DNA of 64,000 nt, taken from positions 2,294,001 to 2,358,000 of the forward strand of contig JAHBBC010000002.1 of the NCBI GenBank assembly GCA_019915015.1, read 5' to 3'. The stretch's first letter is position 1. Each line of letters starts with the position of its first letter. The position numbers were made by a program, and so were the translations under genes. The DNA comes from Auriscalpium vulgare (lineage: Eukaryota > Basidiomycota > Agaricomycetes > Russulales > Auriscalpiaceae). The notes below the pieces were generated by a model, which was not told where the DNA came from, ran no database searches, and saw nothing but the letters and a program-made list of their open reading frames with translations. Shown piece after piece: positions 9,799 through 20,900 of this stretch.

Positions 9799-11704
9799 CG
9801 TGCCAGACCGGTCGGGGCTCGTATGTGCACCCCGCCCGGTCCTGGCGGGATCCCGCCCGCACCGCGCGGGCTCAGCGCGCCCAGCAATGCTGGAGCAGCT
9901 GGAGCCCGCGCGCATCAACGGACTCTGCCAGGACCGAGCGGATGCCGCCCGGTCTGCGCGCCGCTCCGGTGCCCTAGTACCGCTGCCATGGCCGCTGCTG
10001 CTGTCGCCGTCGTCATCGGCACCCTGTGCACGCCGCTCACCTGGTCCACGCGCGCGTCCCTCGCTGCGCCTCCCTGCTCACCGTTGCCCTTGTAACGCGC
10101 CGCTGCTCCTGTCATTGCGCGCCCCGCGGCCTCGTCCTCGTGTGACCCACCCGGCCTGTGCGAGCCCGCCTAGTCCACGCCCGCGCCTCTCATCGTCTCG
10201 TCGTGCGCCGCGACCGGGCGGATATTGCCCGGTCTGCGCGCCGCCCGTGGACAGCTGCCAGTGCCGCTGCTGTCGGTGCCCCGCCCGGTCTGTGCGCGCC
10301 CGACGAGCTCCATCGCCGTGCGTGCTCGTCGCCCTCGCTGCGCGCCGCGCGTGCTCGTTGCCGTCGCTGCGCACACCGCGACCCTGCTCGTTGCGGCGCC
10401 GTGCCCCTGCCCGTTGAACTCGTCGCGCGCCCCAGCTTGCTGCCCTTGCTGCGCTCGGCACGTCCTCCTCGCCGCGCGCCCATGCCAGTCGCCCTCACCG
10501 CGCATCCCTGCTCGTCGTCCTCACTGCGCGTCCCTGCACGTCGCCGTCGCCGTCGCCGTCTTTGCTGCGCGTTCATGCGCGCCGTGCGTGTCGCGCTCGT
10601 CATCTTCGTCGGCTTCGCTGTGCGCTCCTGCGCGTCATCCTCGTCGTCCTCGCCGTGAGCCCATGCGTGTCGTCCTCGCTGCACAGCCAGGAGGCACCTG
10701 GTTTAGCACCATACAAGACTGCGCAAGCGGGTTTTGCGGTTGTCGGGGCTGTGGAGGCTGGAATATGGCCTCGCGTGCGGGCGTGGAAGCGACGAAGGCA
10801 AGTGACCCGGGCTACTAGTAGTCGAAGCCCGAGTTCAATTCCCACGACCTGCAGTCAACAAGTACACGTGATCGCGAGAGTTCAAGAATCAACGCGGCCA
10901 AGTCCTCTTCCTCCCTGCTACTTACCACCTGCCCAACCGCGACACCTTCCCCGCACTCTCCCACCATCACCATCAGCTCATCAACACCCCAGTCAGCTGC
11001 GCAACTACAAGACAACAAGGGGATGACGAAGACTACCGCCAAGGGGCAACGCGCGTGGGCGGGCATCAAGGACGACGAACACGGGCGCACAGCGAAGGCG
11101 GTGATGTGTACAGGCGCGCAGCGAGGGTGAGGGTGGTGGGGAGGATGGCCGACGAGGACCGCGACGAGCGCACAATGGAGATCACGACGAGCGGCTCACG
11201 AAGAGGACGACGAGCAGCGCACGACGGCGGCATCGCACATGGGCGGGCAGCGACGACGACGCGCATGGGCTCGCAGCAAGGACGTGGGCGCTTGGTCAGG
11301 ACGCTGCGAATGCAAGGTGCGTACGGCTGGAGCGTTGACGAGGGGTGGCGCGCAGCAAGGGCAGCGTGGGCGCAGACGAGGAGTAGGGGCAGATGGCGGC
11401 AAGGGTCAAGCGGCGAGGGCGACGACGTGTGCGATGAGGAGGGAATGACAACGGCGACGATGGGCGCATGGTGCCGGCGGGGACGGGGGGTGCGCACAGG
11501 CCGCGCCGGGTACTGGCGGCGGCGGCCATGGCACTGGAGCGGCGCGCAGACCGGGCGGCATCCGCTCGGTCCTGGCAGAGTCCCTCTATGCGCGTGGGCT
11601 CCAGCTGCTCCAGCATTGCTGGGCGCGCTGAGCCCGCGCGGTGCGGGCGGGATCCCGCCAGGACCGGGCGGGGTGCACATACGAGCCCCGCCTGGTCTGG
11701 CACG
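9799..11704. mobile_element. GC-rich foldback (terminal inverted repeat) element
   Basis: The first ~185 bp (9799-9985) and last ~185 bp (11520-11704) are inverted copies with few mismatches, both ending in GTGCCAGACC at the outer edge. Inside them the left arm carries a degenerate GC-rich minisatellite of the type CGTCGTCCTCGCTGCGC, and the right arm carries the same type in reverse complement. The whole could fold into a hairpin around a centre of roughly 10690-11040. The Arg/Ala/Pro-rich ORFs here, one over 260 codons, are products of this composition and not genes. No transposase is present, so any movement would depend on another element. Confidence 0.65.
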
Positions 11705-11714
11705 CAACTCAGGC

Positions 11715-13995
11715 GTCCCTGTAGGGTAATAAGAAATAACACCGATGACTATCGGTGTGCTAGTTTCGAGGATTGACCGATAAGGATATCATTTTAAATG
11801 GGTCGGCGTAGGAGATATTTAAAATGATTCCGACGGTAAAAATGTTGTGATCCTATTGGCTACGGAAAAATCGGCTAAAATCTGATAAAATGTTGAAAAA
11901 ATTCAGTCCGCGTCGGTTCCCACGGGTACGGGACGGAAATAAATCATTTAAAATGATTACCAGTACTACGAATAGCTGCCCGTAGGGCTTGGAAAAATAG
12001 GGAATAATACTGAGAAATCGGAATATATTTGGGGGCGTCGGTGTCTAGCCGATATCTCTTCCCGCGCGTCAACATATTCCCACGGTCCCAAGAAATGCTA
12101 TTTTTAATCATTTGCGCTGGTATATAATCCTTTCTGTAGGCCCTGGGAAAACCCATTGACAACCATACAGTGCATGTATGATGTAGACTTACATGTAGTC
12201 CATATATACAAACTGCTTGAAGCCCATTCTATTCAAATGCGAGCTGGACGGAACCACAAACCAGGACAGTATCTGATACAGAATATCCTGCAGGCATGAT
12301 CTTCTTTACCTAAGCAACCAAACTTTGTACACAGATAGCTCTCAACACTTCAAGACTTATAGTATTTTTTTCATGACCCAAGCCCCCCCTCAATTCTTCT
12401 CAAACACAATTTCTTTAGTATCTATGCTATTGAAATAACATCGATATACATATTTGGACTCCTTATGAATACATTTGGCATGTTCTGACTGCCATAGATG
12501 CACAGTGAAAATAACATCACTGTCTACCACTACTTTCCCCATTTACCATCTTCTCCTTTGAAGCCTCAGGTAAGCTGCATTCTATATATATATTCATTAT
12601 TTATATGTTTTGGCCCAAAAGAATGGAGTGTGCTTAATAGCTCCCCAAGACTTGGTCAATAAAATTCCCAAATATTTCAGAGTACTCACAGACCATGCCC
12701 CACCCACTGCTATAAGTATTGAATTCCTTCAAGGAGTTGGTAGATAGTACTGTACTTCTACTCTGATACAGCCCATACTACTATCCTTGTCCCAGATGCA
12801 TGTGCAATAGCAAATGGTCCTTTCTTTTTCCACTGAATCTTGACTTGTGATATCAGCTTGGTTGAGCATAAGCCTATGATAACTGAGAATAGGGCCATTC
12901 ATATATACATATGTGTACAAGCATGGGACCATTCTATATCTTAGAGGGTATGTCAGAGTGGAAGTACAGTACCATCTACAAAATCTTTGAAGGATTCCAA
13001 TACTTATAGCAGTGGGTTGGGCATGGTATGAGAGTGCTCCGAAATATTTGGGGATTATATTGACCAAATCCTGGAAAGCAATAGTATTAGGCCCACTCCA
13101 TTCTTTTGGGCCAAAATATATAAATAATGAATATATGTGCAGTCTACCAATGGCTTCAGCATGGTAAATCTAGAAAGTAATGATAGAGACTAGTTGTACT
13201 TTGACTGGGCATCTACAGCAGTCAGACCATGCCAAATGTATTCAAAAGTAGTCCAGATATGTATATCAATACTATTTCAACAGCGTAAATACTAAAGAAA
13301 TTGTGTTTGAGAAGAATTGAGGGGGGGCTTGGGTCATAGAAAAAATACTATAAGTGTTGAAGTGTTGAGAGCTATCTGTGTACAAAGTTTGGTTGCTTAG
13401 GTAAAGAAGATCATGCCTGCAGGATATTCTGTATCAGATACTTTCCTGGTTTGTGGTTCCGTCCAGCTCACATTTGAATAGAATGGGCTTCAAGCAGTTT
13501 GTATATATGGACTACATGTAAGTCTACATCATACATGCACTGTATGGTTGTCAATGGGTTTTCCCAGGGCCTACAGAAAGGATTATATACCAGCGCAAAT
13601 GATTAAAAATAGCATTTCTTGGGACCGTGGGAATATGTTGACGCGTGGGAAGAGATATCGGCTAGACACCGACGCCCCCAAATATATTCCGATTTCTCAG
13701 TATTATTCCCTATTTTTCCAAGCCCTACGGGCAGCTATTCGTAGTACTGGTAATCATTTTAAATGATTTATTTCCGTCCCGTACCCGTGGGAACCGACGC
13801 GGACTGGATTTTTTCAACATTTTATCAGATTTTAGCCGATTTTTCCGTAGCCAATAGGATCACAACATTTTTACCGTCGGAATCATTTTAAATATCTCCT
13901 ACGCCGACCCATTTAAAATGATATCCTTATCGGTCAATCCTCGAAACTAGCACACCGATGGTCATCGGTCTTATTTCTTATTATACTACAGGGAC
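11715..13995. mobile_element. 2.3-kb AT-rich giant palindrome (non-autonomous foldback element)
   Basis: The left arm (about 11715-12775) and right arm (about 12945-13995) are reverse complements around a short unpaired centre near 12860. The outer ~770 bp of each arm differ at only a handful of bases; the inner ~300 bp are clearly more diverged and carry small indels. Ends read GTCCCTGTA from both sides, followed by a near-identical stretch ending AATAAGAAATA. Subterminal copies of an ATTTTAAAT-type palindromic motif occur several times per arm. An identical 72-codon ORF appears in both arms (11944-12162 minus, 13548-13766 plus) simply because the arms match. No transposase is encoded and no clear target duplication could be fixed. 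Confidence 0.75.
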
Positions 13996-14269
13996 TGGTG
14001 CGCAACTGAAGTCCCTCGCCCGCACCGCCTCCCACGCACAAGGCATGGACCATCTCCCATCCCTTGCAGCACACCCGAGTGCTGTGCTCGCGCAGTGGTC
14101 AAGGTCCCGTCATCTTGAATACCGCTTTCATCCACGACGGCTCCCTGCGCTGGCGTCATTCACACTCGCACTACTGAAAGACCATCAAGCTGGCCGCGCT
14201 TTCAAGACGACGATGTCAGGCAAATCACGACTGCTCCGGGCGGTTTGTACCGCAGCTTTTCTTAGTGTA
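13996..14269. other. Spacer between the giant palindrome and the Helitron
   Basis: About 270 bp of ordinary-composition sequence with no recognised gene. It ends in A (14269), as expected for the host base flanking the 3' end of a Helitron read on the minus strand. Confidence 0.45.
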
Positions 14270-14283
14270 CTAGTCTTTAAAAG

Positions 14284-14301
14284 GCCATTGCAGAGCATGG
14301 C
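14284..14301 (-). terminator. Helitron 3' terminal hairpin (candidate)
   Basis: GCCAT and ATGGC pair around a loop in which GC and GC can also pair past a bulged T. It lies ten bases inside a CTAG that is followed, on the minus strand, by T. This is the position and layout of the rolling-circle terminator of Helitrons, not of a transcription terminator. Confidence 0.6.
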
Positions 14302-14360
14302 AGGACGATCCCTTCGGCACATTTCACAGAATATCTCCCAGCCTATTTTTCCATCTTGTG

Positions 14361-14565
14361 TGCAATTCATATGTAATTCCAGGGTGAAATTCAATTAATC
14401 ACTGTAATTCATATGTAATTCCATGGTGAAATTCAATTAATCACTGTAATTCATATGTAATTCCATGGTGAAATTCAATTAATCACTGTAATTCATATGT
14501 AATTCCAGGGTGAAATTCAATTAATCACTATAATTCATATGTAATTCAAAGGTGAAATTCAATCA
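14361..14565. repeat. Tandem repeat, 42 bp x about 4.9
   Basis: Units start at 14361, 14403, 14445, 14487 and 14529. Each contains AATTCATATGTAATTC and GGTGAAATTCAAT. The first four differ by one or two bases and the fifth is more diverged and incomplete. It lies inside the Helitron, between its 3' hairpin and the end of its gene. Confidence 0.9.
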
Positions 14566-14701
14566 AAGTCATTCCACTCTGCCTCAATATCACATTTCCA
14601 TGGATTGGACAACTTTTCAAACAGCTCTTACCTTCTCTCACAGAACTTCCAGCTGGAAATCAAGCAACAGAGAAATCTAGATGAGAAACCCAAGGTAACA
14701 T

Positions 14702-14850
14702 TAAGGGGAAATCAAGAGATAATCAGGGGGATACTCAGGGAAAATTCAAAAGATAATCAGGGGGATACTCAGGGGAAATTCAAAAGATAATCAGGGGGAA
14801 ATTCAGGGGAAATTCAAAAGATATTCGGGGGGATAATCAGGGGAAATTAA
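14702..14850. repeat. Tandem repeat, about 34 bp x 4
   Basis: Imperfect units built from AGATAATCAGGGGG, ATACTCAGGGG and AAATTCAAA. The last unit is the most altered. It is the second minisatellite in the 3' part of the Helitron. Confidence 0.85.
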
Positions 14851-14942
14851 TGGGAAAGCCAAAGGCATCTAGACACAGATTAATTGGCAATCCACCTGCT
14901 ATTGGAATAGTGTCAGTGATATAACAAATCAATTCTTTTGCT

Positions 14943-17900
14943 TTATATGTACAATGCAAGTGCTGCTGTGCGGCCTTCTGCTTCATATACATTGATGCTT
15001 TCCCTTGGTCCCTCATGGTTGAACTTGGTTTTTGTTGTCATACCATCATGATACCAAGTTTGATCTTGAAGGTCAAATACACGTGCAGTAAAATGAAACC
15101 CACCATGATATATAATACCTGCCAAACGGTAGACACATGTTGCATGGTCTTCAACAATATGTATGCTTTTACTGAGTATAACATTGTGCTTTGAAATTGA
15201 TAACATCAATACAGGAGGTAGCTCACCAATAAACTTAGTGACTATTGTCAAATGATCTCTACAAATAGAACACAGGTCATCTGATTGTCTATAATGTGTA
15301 TTCATAAATTCATTGGTATTGGTGGCACCAGAGTAACAGGGATCCCATAAGGCAGCAGGTTGAACATGCTGTTTGTCAAGACGATGACATCTTACACAAC
15401 TTGTTTCAATGACCACTGAGCCTTTGTCATTTTTAAATAACTCCATACACATACTCCTAATATCTGTGCCATCTACAGCATTATTGGGAAATTCACGAGG
15501 GTCCATGTTCCGTATACTCGTGCGCACAAGGTCACGTTCTGCCTCTGCTGTCCTACCTTTCACAGGATGTGACCACAAATCATTCATAAGATCTAAATGT
15601 TGATTTTTTCCCAGTATGTGTGTATTCCAGGTACTGCTTTCTACTGCAAAAACATTTCTAAGAATTGTGAAAGTACTATCATAAGCACAGCTAAGAGTCT
15701 TTTTATCCCATCTTAATCCTTTGATTTTTACTTTATGTACTGTGGCTGCAGAGGCAGTTGCAGTCTTCCTACGTTTTGAAGGCTTGTCTGGTGCAACAGT
15801 TGTATCTTTGACAACTCCAGTGTCAACTGCCTCTTGGATATGCTTATTTTGTGTACTCACTTTTGGTGTGGTAGTAATAGAGACAGTGTTTGCTCTGTCA
15901 CTAAGAGGTAGTTTTATCTTTGCATGTGCAGGAGGCTTTTTCAGCAAAGTCCATTCCAAGTCTGGTAGTACTGTCACCTTGTCCATGGGCTCTTTGGCAG
16001 ACCAGGATATGGCATTATGCATGTGCTTAGGTGTGAGCGGTTTGCCAGAGTTGCTCCTATATTCCTGATACTGTCTTATGAGAGCAGTGCGAGTTTTAGC
16101 ATTTATACCTTCAGGAAGTTTACTCATATATCTCAGAGTGGTAATATGGTCTAGAATCTCTAATTCACGAAAGTTTTGTCGATCCCATCCAGATAACCCT
16201 CCCTGAATCTTGTGTGGGAAGAAGCCTTGTACAATTAGTGTTCCTTGTAAAGATGATCCTCGTGACAGTGCAGTGTAGTATGACTGATGAGTGCGACAGT
16301 TGTGCAAATCTACTACATTGTATTTGCGAGTTCTACCTTGGGAAGCAAAGTCTGTCATTGCAAAATTGGGAATGACTGGGACTTGCTCTCGACTTATACG
16401 CCAAGGTGTGTCATCAGGCATCTCACAGACCAGATCTTGTTTCTGTTGAGACACAGGTACTACATTTTGGCTCAAGCTAGGTAACTGAATATCTTGGGCA
16501 GGATTACTGAGATGTACAAAGACAGTCTCCAGTGCTTGCTTGTCATGTGCAATGTCTTTTGCACGCCACCCTACAACAGTACCTTCTGCACCATTTGTTA
16601 CACCAAGCTCAGTGGCTTCATTCTTCTTGATCATTATGTGCATGCCTTTACATAAAGACAGTATTCCAGGATGGTGATCTGTTACAGCATGAGGAAGATT
16701 CCACAGTATTTGTTGTGGGACAAGAGCAATGGCATTTGATGTGCGCAAAGGATCAACAATGTCTGCATTCTTCCGCTTGTGACCTGGCTTTTTCTCTGAG
16801 TCCATATTTGTCCGCCATTTGTCAATAGAATAGAAATGTGTGAGATGCTGGTGATGATCTTCTGCAAACTGACGACTATTCATTTCATTGAGACGATCAC
16901 GATGTGAATTCAGACCTGTAATGACTGATACATATCTAAACTCAGGATCCCAGATATGAGGTTGATCTTCACCACGTCCAGCAATCCGTGTGCGAAGCAA
17001 TGCAATATCTGCATCAGTGCATGCACGATATCTCATATTTTCAAGAGCTGTGCGAAACTTGGCATCTTCAGGAGTCTGAGTCTTCTGACGCATATTTTGA
17101 CGAAGTATAACAACATGTGTTGACTGATGCCAGGTAGCTTTGCCCATAATACTTTTCTGCACCTTGTGACTATTGGTTGTATGTAAAACAGCGTCTGGAG
17201 TCCTTGAGTATAATGCAGGACTTGTAGAAGGTGGGGGGAGCTGAGCAAAATCACCTGCAAAGACCATGTTTTTACCTCCATATGCAGTATCATGAACCTG
17301 CATTGCAAGACACATCTGAGCACTTATATTGTACAAGCTTTCACAATCTACCATTGAGATCTCATCCAAGAACACATATTGAACATGCTTAATACGCTCA
17401 TGGACTTCATTCAAAGCCATCCAACTTTGTTGTGTTCCAAAACCATTGATACCTAGCACTGAATGATAGGTTGAGCCTGAAACTAAAGCAGCTGCAGCAC
17501 CTGTTGGTGCAAGAACTAGAAACTTGTATTCTTGCTTCATTTCCTTGAAAAAATGCTTAAGTGCCTTTATGACTTGAGACTTGCCTGTGCCTCCCATACC
17601 ACCCAAATACATTTTAAGCTGTTCAGCAGCAGGGTCAAGGACATGGTTTGACACAATACGAAATGCGCGCTTCTGTTCAGTATTCAAAGTAAAAAGTTGG
17701 GCAGTCTTAGTTACAATTTCTCGCTGCTCTGCTGTTCCTGCTATATGAGCCTCTGTTAGATATGCAAGGTCTACCAATCTCACAGTGTTTTCCAAGTCCT
17801 CCTTTTGCCCTTGTGCTGAGTTGGTGGCACTTGCTGCAGATGCCTGTTCAGCACGTCCATCTATTACCTTTTGCTTCTCTAAAGTTAGTACTGTTTTCCA

Positions 17901-20900
17901 GTGTGCAGCTGACTTTACAGACCCATCAAACAGAGGCTCAGTATCAATATCCATTGGAATGCTGCCCTTGCGTTCAAGCCAACCAGTCTCATGCATCACC
18001 TTTTCAATCTGAGTCATCTGGGTCAATCGATTCAAAGTCTTTTTCCCAATCACCTGCCACTGACTTTCCAAGGCCTGTGCTAATTCTGTAAGATCTATTC
18101 CATTAGTATCACCGTCATCTTCAACAGTCTGATCCAAATGTTCAAAGATCTGATTAAATATCTTACCTGTCATATCTCCCTCTGCATTACCTGCTTTGCG
18201 CTTAGCAGCATAATCATCTCGAGCATCATTGCATTCATATTTGATCTGCATGAAGTCCATGATGCGCCTTTGGTTGTCAGAAAATCCATGACTCTCAAAT
18301 GTGCTTTGCCATGTATCTCCACTATCTTTCAAGTCTTGTGGGACACGCCAAGGTTTGAATAGAGTCAGCATAGTCGAACAGTACTCCTCAATATTGCCTT
18401 GATCGCGTCTTGGAAGAGATCCACCCAAGAAATTTGGCACTTTTGATTTATCTTCTTTGCACACCCTAACTTCATGTGTGCCATGTTGGGGATGAGTAGG
18501 GATAAATTGATAAGACTGTGTCTGACGGGGTTTCTTATTCTGTTTGGAACCATTTGGAGTGTAATTTGAGTCAGGGTCTTCTTCTGCAAGATGAAGTCCT
18601 TCCACATCTGAGTCTGTGGTGTAGACAGATGCCTTGTCATCATTATCTTCAAATTCTGAGTCAGATTCTGTATCTGCATCCCTTTTGTCTGATTTGACTT
18701 TACCAGGTTTCGCTCTAGATTTACGTTTGAGTGTTTTAGTACATGTTCGAATCCAGTCATAGACATTCATATGTATCAACTCTTTTGGCCGACATGTATA
18801 GTCCATAATAGCACTTTGCCCAACTATGAATCCTTTGATATTCTTGACAACTACTGTAGCATCTGGTGCATTGTCAGAGTCGTCATTTGGGGACCAAAAG
18901 CGTAAGACCTCATTGATATAGTTCTTCCAATAGAGCTTGGCAAACAAATGCATTGTATAGTGGTCAGGATGTCCTAATAAATATAAGGATGCCATTGGCC
19001 CTCCAATCTCTAGACGCACATTCATATTGTTGACAATTTGCACCATGACTTTCTTTGCTTTCTGTAAACTAGTCAAGCTCTCATCTTCAAGTGTAGCATT
19101 CCTTTCAAATACAGTGCGAACGGCATCAAACATGACATGTGTTTTCAGAGGTGTTTTTGTAATGTAGTCAGTAATATATGCAATAATTGACTTTATTGCT
19201 GTGCCTGATAACAAGCTTGTAACATCTGAGTTGCACCGAAGTACATAAGTGAGAACATACGAAAATGTATTGAGCCATGCTTCATTTTGGCGCATATTGA
19301 TGCTGCCTGTCTCAGAATCAACTGTGGTTGTAGGATTTGTATCTCGCGGAAATCTGGACTTACATGTTTCATGTTTTGGATCAGTGCACCCAGTGTGATG
19401 TTTGTGCTTGTTGAGACGAAAGAGGAGGTCATCAACAGTAGATTCAAATTCTCTTTGCCACTGAATATAGGGCTCACAATTCATACAAGTGTCATTACTC
19501 TCGTCTTTGTGACGTTTACACAATTTGGGTGGACATTTAGGCAACACTAGAGATGGCTTAATATAATCATGTTCCTTTTCAGCTTCCTTAAGTGCTTCTT
19601 CAACATGATCCATAGATCCTGTCAAGAATTCACCTGCATGTGCACTCTCAAGATATGCTATCATCTCCCGCTGGAAGTCTGAATTCCGATCAAGAAGTTT
19701 ATTACGTATCTCTTGGGGAGTAAGAACACCTTTGATCCATAGTAACATATGCAAATGTAATGTTAGACGCCCTTGTTGCTCGACAGTGCCATAATAGCCC
19801 GCAGTGTCACCATAAAGACCTGAATGCTTTGAGCCAACACCCAAAACATGTTTGATGAACAAGTCAACCATGAGTTTGAAGAACTTGGCACCTGCAACAG
19901 GGTTATTTGCTATCAATCGTACCCTCTCATCCTGCTCATAAAATGTAGGAAATATAGCTGATTGCTGGCCAGCATAGTATAGTGCAATAGGGTGATTAAC
20001 ATCAGATGGTGCAAAGGTAATAAACCAAGATGGGGCTCCAAGGTAAGAAATCAAAGACCATATCTCACTACGCATATTCTTCTTGCTTGCCTTTGACCCT
20101 GGTACACCTGCAGCAACAAAATCAAGATCATTTAATATCTGATAACATGCACTCTCAGCATCAGTGGATGCCTTTACATGTTCACCTTTTGCCAGACGTT
20201 CAATCAGCTCTGTAAGAACACCAACGTCAACCTTTGCAAGTCGATCTGCGATGCGACCAAAATTGGCTTGTTTTGCCATAAGGTATCCTCCCAATGCACT
20301 GCTCTTGACTTGCTGATGATTTAAAGCAACTAGAGGAAACATTGGTTCTAATTGGAAACGTTTGTCATGGTATAAAAGCAAGTGGCGCAACCGTCTTTTA
20401 TCGCTCATACCTTTGATACCATTATCATTTCCGACACCACCAAGGCCATATGGGAACAACCAAGGGAAGATCTGTGGATAAAGCTGAGGATTGTCATAGG
20501 TAGACATAGGGGTATTGGACTGCCCAATTCCAAGAGCCTTACCTCCATTAATAAGATGCTGCATAGCTTGTGCCTTCAGCTGCTCTGTAGACATCCTTTC
20601 AATTTCCTTTCCGGTCAGGGCATGTACTGTGAACGGACAAGCACCATCTGTAGTAGCCACATCATCATCTATATTAACAGATTTATTTTCACCTGTTCCT
20701 CCATCTGCGGATAACTTATACTCTGTCACAATAGGTACACCTTCTTCCTCATACTCAGCAAGATTGGTATAGGAAATTTCAAGGTCTCGATAATCAATAT
20801 GATTGCATTTGAGCCACTCGAGAGCAGATGCAACTTTATTTCTCCGCACAAGTAGAGGGGTCCGTCTAAGGTCTTTGTCTGTTGGTTTTGTCTGACCAAT

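Noticed and set aside
9623..10417. 264-codon Arg/Ala/Pro-rich ORF
   Set aside because: Product of GC-rich minisatellite composition in the foldback element; several overlapping frames are equally open.
10815..10860. Second tRNA-like element (GTTCAATTCCC resembling a B box)
   Set aside because: No A box at a suitable distance and the T stem does not pair.
11944..12162. 72-aa ORF present identically in both arms of the giant palindrome
   Set aside because: Its duplication is explained by the arms being reverse complements, and there is no other evidence of coding.
11700..14012. Target site duplication CGCAACT around the giant palindrome
   Set aside because: The shared bases lie at 11702-11709 and near 14003-14010 but not directly against matching ends, so they cannot be assigned as a duplication.
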